NCBI GenBank assembly: GCA_030679025.1
Contig: JAUXTV010000012.1
Coordinates: forward strand, 1-5,729
Source: Candidatus Woesearchaeota archaeon
GTDB taxonomy: Archaea > Nanobdellota > Nanobdellia > SCGC-AAA011-G17 > UBA489
Direction: 5' to 3'
Length of the DNA: 5,729 nt
The notes below the pieces were generated by a model, which worked only from the letters and a program-made list of their open reading frames with translations, did no database searches and was not told where the DNA came from. Positions 1-5,392 of this stretch are shown piece after piece. The first letter of the stretch is position 1; every line of letters starts with the position of its first letter. The position numbers were made by a program, and so were the translations under genes.

Positions 1-816
1 CCAAATATTCTCCGCTACAGTTTCCATTGGTCCAAAACCATATCTTGATTTTAGAGTCTGCATACATTGACCTTCAGGTGTTAAATGTGAAAAATAGTTT
101 CTATCTGACATATCTTTAGATCTGCTAACCGCCATTTCATATGCTCTATTATCCCATTCCATTTGAGATAGTCCTTTTTCAGTTCTTAAATCATTTAATT
201 TATTAAAAGTTTTTTGCACATTCTTTAATGAAGTTGAATCAAGATTTCCCTTGATTTCATTAACATTAATTTTAATGGTTTCCTTAATATCAGAAATTTT
301 GTCCTGGTAGTTTGAATTCCCTGAATTTATATTTTCATTGCTTTCAAAATCGAGAGATATAATCTTATTAAAATCGGATTGCTCATTAATTGCAAAAAGT
401 AAAATAGCAATAATTACTATCGAAAGAACTATTAATTTAGTATTTGACAATCTAAATCTTCTGATAATATGTGAGATTAATACAAGTAATACTGCAGTTA
501 AAACAATGGTCCCTAATGGATTTGTTAATCTGATTAATTGTATAATTAGATAACCTAACCAAATAGTAAAAGTATTTAGTAGCGACCAGAATATGAACCA
601 TTTATCTATTATGAATCTCTTATTTGCAGTAAATATTTTGACTACTCGTGCAAAAATTGTAATTCCAAAACCAAATATAATTAACTGAAAAAAACCGTTC
701 TGAATTGAGATATAATCTAAAATAAGACTCATCATAAATAAAGAAATAGAATGGATTATCACCCATGTAACCGACCATTTAACATTTATTGAATGTTGGC
801 TAAACTTGTGTTTCAT
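1..816 (-). CDS. Multi-pass membrane protein with C-terminal CAP/SCP domain (partial)
   Basis: The frame is open from an ATG at 816 to the window edge, giving 272 residues without a stop, so the C-terminus is missing. Five hydrophobic segments lie at about residues 15-34, 41-59, 73-92, 102-117 and 127-144. Basic loops at 59-72 and 118-126 put the N-terminus inside and the C-terminal part outside the cell. A polar linker (145-195) leads to a CAP (cysteine-rich secretory/YkwD-like) domain: NKLNDLRTEKGLSQMEWD, then SRSKDMSDRNYFSHLTPEG with the family histidine at H244, then AENIW at 268-272, matching the family GENI motif. CAP proteins are extracellular; the biochemical role of prokaryotic ones is mostly unknown. 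An in-frame TAG sits directly before the ATG, and GGAG lies at 827-830, 10 nt upstream, which fixes the start. It is the third gene of the RHH-led operon. The fold call is confident, the function is not. Confidence 0.85.
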   Translation of the reverse strand, partial: MKHKFSQHSINVKWSVTWVIIHSISLFMMSLILDYISIQNGFFQLIIFGFGITIFARVVKIFTANKRFIIDKWFIFWSLLNTFTIWLGYLIIQLIRLTNPLGTIVLTAVLLVLISHIIRRFRLSNTKLIVLSIVIIAILLFAINEQSDFNKIISLDFESNENINSGNSNYQDKISDIKETIKINVNEIKGNLDSTSLKNVQKTFNKLNDLRTEKGLSQMEWDNRAYEMAVSRSKDMSDRNYFSHLTPEGQCMQTLKSRYGFGPMETVAENIW

Positions 817-863
817 CTAATATCATCTCCATCTTTAAATAGGACATTGATTTTTACCTATTT

Positions 864-1856
864 TTAGTTAATTCTATCTGACGACCAAACCATATTCTCA
901 AATTCATAATAATAGTAATCAAATAAATCCTTGTTATCGCTCAAATAACTTAATATCAATACTTCGTTATCAGATTTGATTAGTGCTTGTGAGCTAAATG
1001 TTTCAATCCCGCCGATGTCTGCTGTCATGTTAAATACTGCTATTTCAAATCCATTTTTTTCATTTTCATAAAATTGCGGTTCAGTAGTTAGTGCTTGAGG
1101 AGCAGATTGGTCTAAACCTTTTTTGAATTCATAGTAGAAATCATGGATTGCTTCTCCATAATTAGAACTTTCAGAATACATTACCCTTATCATAAGTGCA
1201 TTGCCATATTCATCATAGCTGATTAGGAAAAGTGGAATGTCATAATATCCTGCTTTTGAATTTCTTATAGCATAATAATTAGGTGGAATCGCTAAGCTAA
1301 ATTTATTCATAATATTTTCAGTTTTTTCTGTGGTTAAGATGTCGTTCTCAATTGCATAATTTAGTTGTTGATTCATTTTTGTTGCTTCATCATTACACAT
1401 AGGAGTTCCAAAATCAGTGTTGGGGGCACAGCATTCGTCTCCAATAAGCATTTTAGGGTATTGACAACTAGCGCTTTTATAAAAATCAAATCCGAATAAA
1501 GCCATAAAAATTATAAGAGGAATGACAATAGATAGTATAAGTTCATTTCTTGTAGATTTGTATTCTTTTGATTCTCTCTTATGGTGCTTTTTAACTTGAA
1601 CGAAACGCAGAACTAAAGATATTAAATCTGCAAAAAATCCAAGAAATAGTACAGAATTTTCTCCCAAACTTTCAGGAGAAGTATTTGGATTTAACATTAA
1701 TAAAAACAGGATGGCTAAAACCATTCCAGCAAAAAAGAGCCCTATACAAATTCCGATTCTAGCAAATACAGATTTTTCTTTGTACGTTTTATTTACATTT
1801 TTACAAGCAACCCCGAATAAAATAATTCCTATAATCCCTGCAAATGCACTAGCCAT
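864..1856 (-). CDS. Four-helix membrane protein with cysteine-bearing extracytoplasmic domain, unknown function
   Basis: I do not recognise a named family. The 330-residue product has hydrophobic helices at about 3-18, 32-55, 67-87 and 105-123. The basic stretches at 19-31 and 88-104 predict cytoplasmic loops, leaving the N-terminus and the large C-terminal part (124-330) outside. Just after the last helix is a cysteine cluster (C131, C142, C143, C154) in CQYPKMLIGDECCAPN and GTPMCNDE, resembling the small Cys-rich motifs that follow membrane anchors in DPANN surface proteins; it may form disulfides. Residues 165-325 alternate predicted strands with many aromatics, ending in a YYYYEFENMVWSS stretch. 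A PsbP/Mog1-like fold is conceivable but unproven. The ATG overlaps the end of the upstream RHH gene by 8 bp and is preceded by AAAGGAGA at 1864-1871, so translational coupling is likely. The CAP gene follows 47 bp downstream. Confidence 0.85.
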   Translation of the reverse strand: MASAFAGIIGIILFGVACKNVNKTYKEKSVFARIGICIGLFFAGMVLAILFLLMLNPNTSPESLGENSVLFLGFFADLISLVLRFVQVKKHHKRESKEYKSTRNELILSIVIPLIIFMALFGFDFYKSASCQYPKMLIGDECCAPNTDFGTPMCNDEATKMNQQLNYAIENDILTTEKTENIMNKFSLAIPPNYYAIRNSKAGYYDIPLFLISYDEYGNALMIRVMYSESSNYGEAIHDFYYEFKKGLDQSAPQALTTEPQFYENEKNGFEIAVFNMTADIGGIETFSSQALIKSDNEVLILSYLSDNKDLFDYYYYEFENMVWSSDRIN

Positions 1857-2028
1857 TATTATCTCTCCTTTGTTTGTAACCTAAATCTTTTATTGCCTCA
1901 TAAAATATTGCTGTTGGGCTATATCCTTTTTCTCTTAACCAATATTTAATATCTGGAGATACTCTTATTGTTAAATGAACAGATCGCCTATGTTTTCTTG
2001 GAGTAGATTTAACTTTTTGAGGATCCAT
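1849..2028 (-). CDS. Small ribbon-helix-helix (RHH/CopG-like) DNA-binding regulator
   Basis: The 59-residue product starts with a basic tail (KSTPRKHRR, ending near residue 15), then has the RHH layout: strand SVHLTIRVS (16-24), helix A PDIKYWLREKG (25-35), a short turn, and helix B SPTAIFYEAIKDLG (37-50). RHH proteins dimerise through the strand, which contacts the DNA major groove, and commonly repress their own operons. I chose ATG 2028 because GGTG (2035-2038) lies 6 nt upstream and a TATA box at 2068-2075 predicts transcription starting near 2045. The same frame can extend to GTG 2037 or TTG 2040, adding a few residues. It is the first gene of the minus-strand operon and overlaps the membrane-protein gene by 8 bp. 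Tandem TGTANNTACA boxes in its leader are its probable target. The fold assignment comes from pattern only, and helix A is short. Confidence 0.75.
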   Translation of the reverse strand: MDPQKVKSTPRKHRRSVHLTIRVSPDIKYWLREKGYSPTAIFYEAIKDLGYKQRRDNNG

Positions 2029-2029
2029 T

Positions 2030-2062
2030 TGTAACACCAATGTATATACATTTGTAAATACA
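2030..2062. promoter_or_regulatory. Tandem palindromic operator, probable RHH binding site
   Basis: TGTATATACA (2041-2050) is a perfect palindrome that extends to 14 bp at 2039-2052. TGTAAATACA (2053-2062) repeats the TGTA-NN-TACA pattern with its centre 12 bp away, and another TGTA half-site begins at 2030, 11 bp before the first box. The array covers the predicted transcription start (about 2045) and the leader up to the RHH start codon, just downstream of the TATA box. Helically phased tandem boxes fit cooperative binding of RHH dimers and autorepression. The repeats are seen in the sequence; their binding role is inferred. Confidence 0.6.
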
Positions 2063-2067
2063 GTACC

Positions 2068-2075
2068 TATTTAAA
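2068..2075 (-). promoter_or_regulatory. Archaeal TATA box of the RHH operon
   Basis: Read on the minus strand this is TTTAAATA, preceded by a purine-rich AGAAAAG that suits a BRE. Its centre is about 27 bp before position 2045, giving a leader of about 17 nt that contains GGTG ahead of ATG 2028. Being AT-rich it could occur by chance, but its placement relative to gene and operator is good. Confidence 0.6.
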
Positions 2076-2219
2076 CTTTTCTATAATTTATTACTGCTTA
2101 GCTTAATTAGATCTAACCATCTGTTTTCTCCTAGTTGAAGATTAACTCCAGCTCTTTCAGAAATCCAAGAAGAAGAACTCTTAATTTAATTTTTATCATA
2201 AAACTTATACCTTGTCTAT

Positions 2220-2522
2220 TTATTGCAAACGCATCATTTCCTTATATCCTCTTTGAAATGCCAGACGTAACAAAAGACCATATTCACTGGTCAATGCATG
2301 CAGACGAGTACGTCCTTCAGTTGCTAGAGTTACTACATTCTGTACAAATTGTTGATGAGTGGCTGGATCATTAGAAGGCAATCCTACTGGAAAAGAATTC
2401 ATCATAAATGCAATTGCATCGTAACCAGCTCGTTCTCTTCCCAGAGTTCTTGCATCTGCTAAGTCTTTTTCTAGTTCTCTACAAAAATCAACGAGACTTC
2501 TTATGGGATGAAGTAATCTCAT
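2220..2522 (-). CDS. Small soluble, mostly helical protein of unknown function
   Basis: I do not recognise this 100-residue protein. It has no membrane segment or signal peptide. Predicted helices cover about residues 3-31 (LVDFCRELEKDLADARTLGR, heavily charged) and 55-98, joined by a turn rich in Gly, Pro and Asn (MNSFPVGLPSNDPA, 41-54). It looks like a small helical bundle or an adaptor-type protein. Codons on this strand read as coding, with many A/T third positions, and a TATA box (2544-2551) centred 26 bp before the ATG predicts a leaderless transcript; there is no Shine-Dalgarno. An overlapping plus-strand frame at 2135-2374 has no such support. The gene lies downstream of, and on the same strand as, the candidate structured RNA, from which it is separated by that RNA's T6 tract and its own promoter. 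Whether the two are linked is unknown. Confidence 0.65.
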   Translation of the reverse strand: MRLLHPIRSLVDFCRELEKDLADARTLGRERAGYDAIAFMMNSFPVGLPSNDPATHQQFVQNVVTLATEGRTRLHALTSEYGLLLRLAFQRGYKEMMRLQ

Positions 2523-2543
2523 ACTTTTAGCATTATGCTGAAG

Positions 2544-2551
2544 TTTATAAT
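2544..2551 (-). promoter_or_regulatory. TATA box for the 100-residue orphan gene
   Basis: On the minus strand this reads ATTATAAA, centred about 26 bp before the ATG at 2522. That is the distance at which archaeal transcription starts, so the mRNA should begin at or next to the start codon. The same spacing is seen before the genes starting at 2739, 4609 and 5370. Confidence 0.5.
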
Positions 2552-2585
2552 AATTGCTCTCTTCTTTAGTTGTTACTTAGACGAG

Positions 2586-2591
2586 AAAAAA
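2586..2591 (-). terminator. T6 terminator of the candidate RNA
   Basis: The minus strand reads CTTTTTTCTC just 5 nt after the closing ACCGGGC strand of the RNA stem. Archaeal RNA polymerase terminates at such T tracts. The placement supports both the strand and the 3' end of the candidate RNA. Confidence 0.5.
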
Positions 2592-2685
2592 GTTTAGCCC
2601 GGTTTTAACAACAAGAGTCACGTGAAGCCGAAGCTTGCTCATCCTGTATACACGACCGGGCAACTCTACTTGTCCCTGTTCGGAT
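2592..2685 (-). ncRNA. Candidate pseudoknotted structured RNA, class unknown
   Basis: This compact segment has no good reading frame and is richer in G+C than its flanks. Stem A is 7 perfect pairs, 2597-2603 with 2655-2661 (GCCCGGT/ACCGGGC). Stem B is 12 pairs, 2607-2618 with 2663-2680, with two 3-nt bulges at 2667-2669 and 2674-2676. The order A-B-A'-B' makes an H-type pseudoknot with short junctions of 3 and 1 nt. The long loop (2619-2654) holds a 4-bp CGTG/CACG helix (2651-2654 with 2621-2624) and a hairpin at 2625-2636 that on the minus strand is AAGC-UUCG-GCUU, the very stable cUUCGg tetraloop. The tetraloop and the T6 tract after it both favour the minus strand. The 5' end is uncertain: about 2685 from the TATA at 2708-2715, or about 2660 from the one at 2683-2691, which would start at stem A and lose stem B. 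It is not a tRNA, 5S or C/D box RNA that I can recognise. Confidence 0.5.
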
Positions 2686-2691
2686 ATAAAA
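2683..2691 (-). promoter_or_regulatory. Alternative minus-strand TATA-like element for the candidate RNA
   Basis: The minus strand reads TTTTTATAT here, centred about 27 bp before position 2660, exactly where the GCCCGGT stem strand begins. A start there would give a roughly 70-nt RNA with paired ends. It competes with the better TATA at 2708-2715, which would give the full pseudoknot. Confidence 0.3.
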
Positions 2692-2707
2692 ACATATGGG
2701 TGTAAAA

Positions 2708-2715
2708 TTATTTAA
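2708..2715 (+). promoter_or_regulatory. TATA box of the 305-residue gene, possibly bidirectional
   Basis: TTATTTAA, running into TTTAAA, is centred about 27 bp before the ATG at 2739, predicting a leaderless transcript. Because the core is near-palindromic, the minus strand also reads TTAAATAA and could start the candidate RNA near 2685. Archaeal promoters need a BRE for direction, and neither side shows a decisive one. Confidence 0.5.
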
Positions 2716-2738
2716 AGGGCTATTTTCTCATTTTAGAG

Positions 2739-3656
2739 ATGGTTACTTCTACTAGAACACTTGTACAAAAAATTCAAGACTATGTATGCACAGAAGACAA
2801 TCCTGATTTAAACAAAATTGCGGAAAAATTGGGAGTTCCTCTGGAATTTGCTCAACGCTGTACAGAGACTGAAGATGTTGAAGAACTAGATAGACTTTTA
2901 TCAACTTATCGTCAGCAACAACCAAAACAAAGTAAACCTTCACGCCGACCAATCAAACAAGCAACAGTTAAAGGAACTAATGGACATACACCTTCAGTCC
3001 CTTACCAAGCACAACTATCTGAAGTATTACCAGTAGATCAAACACCTCCTACTCCACAACCTCAACCTCCTGCCGATTCATTGGAAGCTACAGTAGAAGC
3101 CAGTGCAACACCTCAATCAGATACTGAAAATCTAGAAACTGTTACGGGAAGACCTGGACCTTATACTCCTGCAAATGTAAGAAATATTCCAACCAAAAGA
3201 GAAGCGAAATATATACCGCCGAAAGATCCGCTCTCACAAGTAGATTTACCCGTACTTCAGGCAATAGTTGGAACTATACCAGCAGAAAATTTCCGTGCTC
3301 AAATGTTTGGAAAGTTAGAAAGATTATATACACGATTAGAGGATTCTTTGCGTCTTTGGAGAGGAGAAAATTATGAGGGTATTTTTAGGATTCATGATGA
3401 ACGTCAACCATCAGAACAAGAAGAAAAACGTACTGCTAGCTTACTGATTGGTAGACTAGCAAGTTCTTTAGGCGTAAATTTAGAATTGTATGAAAGAACT
3501 TTACAACATAATGATGATCGTCTTTCTGAAAGAGTAAGGTCTGATAATCTTGCTTATCTTGCAAGTATGAAAGATGCATTAGAAAGAATGCGAGAATTAC
3601 AAGAAGAAGCTTTGGAGGCTACCCTCTTAAGTCGTGCAGAATTAGTCAGGGAATAA
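2739..3656 (+). CDS. Orphan protein: small N-terminal HTH-like region, Pro/Gln linker, helical C-terminal domain
   Basis: I do not recognise this 305-residue protein. It is soluble, with no signal peptide or membrane helix. Residues 5-55 form a small helical unit; NPDLNKIAEKLGVPLEFAQRC (21-41) reads like a helix-turn-helix or a UBA-like motif. Residues 56-165 are a disordered linker rich in Pro, Gln, Thr and Ser (for example TPPTPQPQPP at 102-111). Residues 168-305 are a charged, helical domain with a conserved-looking core (LPVLQAIVGTIPAENF, 170-185) and a coiled-coil-prone tail (MKDALERMRELQEEALEA, 277-294). The layout suggests a scaffold or a DNA/partner-binding adaptor, but no activity can be assigned. 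The ATG is supported by a TATA box 27 bp upstream; no Shine-Dalgarno is present. Its last 15 bp overlap the convergent methyltransferase gene. Confidence 0.8.
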   Translation: MVTSTRTLVQKIQDYVCTEDNPDLNKIAEKLGVPLEFAQRCTETEDVEELDRLLSTYRQQQPKQSKPSRRPIKQATVKGTNGHTPSVPYQAQLSEVLPVDQTPPTPQPQPPADSLEATVEASATPQSDTENLETVTGRPGPYTPANVRNIPTKREAKYIPPKDPLSQVDLPVLQAIVGTIPAENFRAQMFGKLERLYTRLEDSLRLWRGENYEGIFRIHDERQPSEQEEKRTASLLIGRLASSLGVNLELYERTLQHNDDRLSERVRSDNLAYLASMKDALERMRELQEEALEATLLSRAELVRE

Positions 3657-4160
3657 TTTACTTACTATTATCCTTTCAAAAAACATTTTTTGTTCTTCCA
3701 ATACTTCTACATTAAAGCCCTGTTTTTTTGCTACTGCTTCTATATTGCCTGTAAGCGAAGAATACACTAAAAGAATAATGCCTTTGGGATTGAGATGTGC
3801 TTTTGCTTCTTTGAGAAATCGTTCTAGAAGCTCATATCCTTGTTTGCCGCCAGTGGTTATCTGCTGACTTTCTTTGTCTTCTCCTTCTGCTTCTGGAAGA
3901 TAAGGAGGATTAAAAATAATAGTATCAAACTTTCCCTTGATGTTAGAAAAGAGATCTGATTGCACTGCTTTGATGCCTAGCTTTTTTACATAAGCTACTG
4001 CTTCTGGATTACTATCTGCTGCTGTTACTTCCTTTGTTTTAGTGAGTGCTGCTTTTGCCTGGATGCCTGAACCTGTACCCATGTCTAAGACTTTACCTTG
4101 GGCTAATTTCTTGACATACTTCTCTAATAATAAAGAATCTTCACGCGGTTCGTAGATCAT
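3642..4160 (-). CDS. HemK2/Mtq2-type protein-(glutamine-N5) methyltransferase
   Basis: This is a complete 172-residue class I SAM-dependent methyltransferase. The family opening YEPREDSLLL (3-12) is the HemK2 hallmark. The SAM-binding glycine loop is VLDMGTGSG (24-32), an acidic residue for the ribose is D49 after strand 2, and the catalytic NPPY tetrad is at 84-87 (IIFNPPYLPEAEG). It lacks the N-terminal helical domain of bacterial PrmC, as usual for the archaeal/eukaryotic form of about 170-200 residues. That form methylates the glutamine of the GGQ motif in release factor aRF1, normally with the zinc protein Trm112 as partner; other substrates are known in eukaryotes. The ATG overlaps the TGA of the upstream winged-helix gene as ATGA, so the two are probably cotranslated. 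Its stop overlaps the convergent orphan gene. Confidence 0.9.
   Translation of the reverse strand: MIYEPREDSLLLEKYVKKLAQGKVLDMGTGSGIQAKAALTKTKEVTAADSNPEAVAYVKKLGIKAVQSDLFSNIKGKFDTIIFNPPYLPEAEGEDKESQQITTGGKQGYELLERFLKEAKAHLNPKGIILLVYSSLTGNIEAVAKKQGFNVEVLEEQKMFFERIIVSKLFPD
3677..3692 (+). terminator. Possible terminator of the 305-residue gene
   Basis: CAAAAAACATTTTTTG forms a 7-bp A/T stem with a 2-nt loop and supplies a T6 tract on the plus strand about 30 nt after the stop at 3656. It lies inside the 3' end of the convergent methyltransferase gene, where it encodes QKMFFE, so coding constraint alone could explain it. Confidence 0.3.
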
Positions 4161-4609
4161 AATAACTTAGAATATTCCTTGACACGCTTGAGAATGTTTT
4201 GCAATAAGAATTTTTCAATTTTTTCATCTACTAATATAGAGATATCTTCGAATTCTGTAATGCGATAATCATTTTTCACTTTTTCTGCCATGTGAATATC
4301 ACGCAGTCGTTTTAACTGACGACGAACGTTAGAGGATGCAATGCCTTTCAAAGGGAGCTTTGCTTTTTTTCTATATTCTACTGTGCTTTTCTTGATATCT
4401 TCAGAATTCATCATCATTTTTTTGTCTTTTGCGTCTAACAACACTTGAAAAATATCTACAACGACATCACGAGAATCACCAGGCTGCAATAATCCTAAAG
4501 ACAAACAGAACTTACGAACATTTTCGCGCTTATTATTGGACGATGGCTTTTCATAGCGACGCAATGTCAATTCGCTGATGGGAAAATCCCGCGAAATCGT
4601 TTTAGGCAT
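4157..4609 (-). CDS. Conserved DPANN winged-helix-like protein, function unknown
   Basis: The 150-residue basic protein opens with MPKTISRDFPISELTLRRYE, a beginning I recognise from uncharacterised Woesearchaeota proteins (memory, not a search). Residues 28-42 contain VRKFCLSLGLLQPGDSRD-type helix and turn. Residues 48-118 fit a winged helix: helix VVVDIFQVLLDA (49-60), helix NSEDIKKSTVEYRKKA (68-83), a recognition-helix candidate ASSNVRRQLKRLRDIHM (91-107), then a strand-and-wing stretch AEKVKNDYRITEF (108-120). A helical tail (126-150) could dimerise. It probably binds nucleic acid, as a transcription or RNA-related factor, but its target is unknown. A TATA box centred about 26 bp before the ATG predicts a leaderless mRNA. 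It is the first gene of an operon with the HemK2-like methyltransferase, joined by a 4-bp ATGA overlap. Confidence 0.8.
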   Translation of the reverse strand: MPKTISRDFPISELTLRRYEKPSSNNKRENVRKFCLSLGLLQPGDSRDVVVDIFQVLLDAKDKKMMMNSEDIKKSTVEYRKKAKLPLKGIASSNVRRQLKRLRDIHMAEKVKNDYRITEFEDISILVDEKIEKFLLQNILKRVKEYSKLL

Positions 4610-4631
4610 AGCTTATTTAACTTAATCAGTG

Positions 4632-4639
4632 TTTAAAAG
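4632..4639 (-). promoter_or_regulatory. TATA box of the winged-helix/methyltransferase operon
   Basis: The minus strand reads CTTTTAAA, centred about 26 bp before the ATG at 4609, so transcription should start at the start codon. It lies only about 30 bp past the stop of the oxidoreductase gene, immediately after that gene's T6 tract. Confidence 0.5.
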
Positions 4640-4654
4640 CTTTTGGTTGGACTT

Positions 4655-4660
4655 AAAAAA
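4655..4660 (-). terminator. T6 terminator of the oxidoreductase gene
   Basis: The minus strand reads ACATTTTTTAAG beginning a few bases after the stop codon at 4669-4671. A short T tract at this place is the usual form of an archaeal terminator. It separates the oxidoreductase transcript from the next operon's TATA box. Confidence 0.45.
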
Positions 4661-4668
4661 TGTAAGAA

Positions 4669-5370
4669 TTACCAAGCTTCTTTATGCAATGACTCTAGAG
4701 GAAACCCGAGCTTCGGAAGTTCTTCCATAAGATCCTTTACCATAGGTGGAGGACCACACATATAACAATCTACAGCCTCTAGATCCTTAATATACTTTGT
4801 GATAATGTTTTGGATGCGTTCAGTCTCTCCTTTCCAAGTTGGCTTTGGGGTGGATACTGAAGGAATTAAGTGAAATTTTTTATTTTTCTTCGTGATATTT
4901 TCCAATTCTTCTTTGAACAAATATTCTTCTTCATTTTTGAATCGATAGAAACACCAAATATGCATCTCGACTTTTTGACGCACTAACTCTTGAAGCATAC
5001 TTCTGAGAGGAGCAATGCCTGTGCCACCCGCAATCAAGACTATATCTTTGGTTATGGGCTTTAATTTGAAAGCTCCGAAGGGACCTTTGACATAGACTTT
5101 TGTTTTCAGGGGTGCTTGTTCTAATTTTTCAGACAAGACAGAAGGATAATTAATCTTCATGCAAAACTCCAAGTCACTTTTTTTCTCCGGACCAGAGCAA
5201 ATAGAAAATGCACGAGCTAGTCCACGATCTTGTGTCATGGAGAGCATCATGAACTGACCAGCAATAAATGAAAAGGTTGGATCTTTGATTTGAATAGTAA
5301 ACAAGGAAAGATTCTCTGTTAATTTTTGCTTTGCTACTAGACTTCCTTCATATTCTTTGGGTGACTGCAT
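4669..5370 (-). CDS. Stand-alone FAD/NAD(P)-binding oxidoreductase of the ferredoxin-NADP+ reductase family
   Basis: The 233-residue product is full length for a two-domain FNR. The N-terminal FAD barrel (about 5-103) shows FIAGQFMMLSM (35-45), the flavin-binding RAFSICSGP (53-61, RxYS with Phe in place of Tyr) and VKGPFGAFKL (94-103), the family GPxG element. The NAD(P) domain begins with IVLIAGGTGIAPLRSM (110-125), then WKGETERI (179-186) and CYMCGPPPMV (202-211), and ends in the aromatic W233. It carries no cysteine cluster for a 2Fe-2S centre of the PyrK type or a fused plant-type ferredoxin, so electrons must pass to or from a separate partner. Such proteins move electrons between NAD(P)H and ferredoxin, flavodoxin, haem or a diaphorase acceptor; the partner is not in this window. 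A TATA-like CATAAATA centred 26 bp upstream supports this ATG as a leaderless start. Confidence 0.88.
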   Translation of the reverse strand: MQSPKEYEGSLVAKQKLTENLSLFTIQIKDPTFSFIAGQFMMLSMTQDRGLARAFSICSGPEKKSDLEFCMKINYPSVLSEKLEQAPLKTKVYVKGPFGAFKLKPITKDIVLIAGGTGIAPLRSMLQELVRQKVEMHIWCFYRFKNEEEYLFKEELENITKKNKKFHLIPSVSTPKPTWKGETERIQNIITKYIKDLEAVDCYMCGPPPMVKDLMEELPKLGFPLESLHKEAW

Positions 5371-5392
5371 ATTCTTTTCTTTAGAAGAATCC

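Noticed and set aside
338..553. Plus-strand open frame of 71 codons
   Set aside because: It lies entirely inside the antisense of the CAP membrane protein, which has clear domain motifs, five helices and a Shine-Dalgarno.
2131..2199. Minus-strand 22-residue frame upstream of the RHH promoter
   Set aside because: It has no Shine-Dalgarno or TATA at the right distance, and frames of this length are expected by chance.
2135..2374. Plus-strand open frame of 79 codons
   Set aside because: It overlaps the minus-strand 100-residue gene, has no Shine-Dalgarno or well-placed TATA box, and its product looks like unrelated low-quality sequence.
2597..2661. tRNA with a 7-bp acceptor stem (GCCCGGT/ACCGGGC)
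   Set aside because: The span is too short, and there is no GGTTCRAATCC T-arm, no standard D-arm and no anticodon arm on either strand.
2592..2661. H/ACA or C/D box guide RNA
   Set aside because: No ACA box follows the lower stem at the proper distance from an upper stem, and there is no RUGAUGA/CUGA box pair; GGAUGAG only resembles a C box.
2592..2685. Riboswitch or leader of the 305-residue gene on the plus strand
   Set aside because: That gene's TATA box lies downstream of the structure and places the start of its mRNA at its ATG. The UUCG tetraloop and the T6 tract belong to the other strand.
2752..2952. Minus-strand open frame of 66 codons
   Set aside because: Antisense shadow of the 305-residue plus-strand gene.
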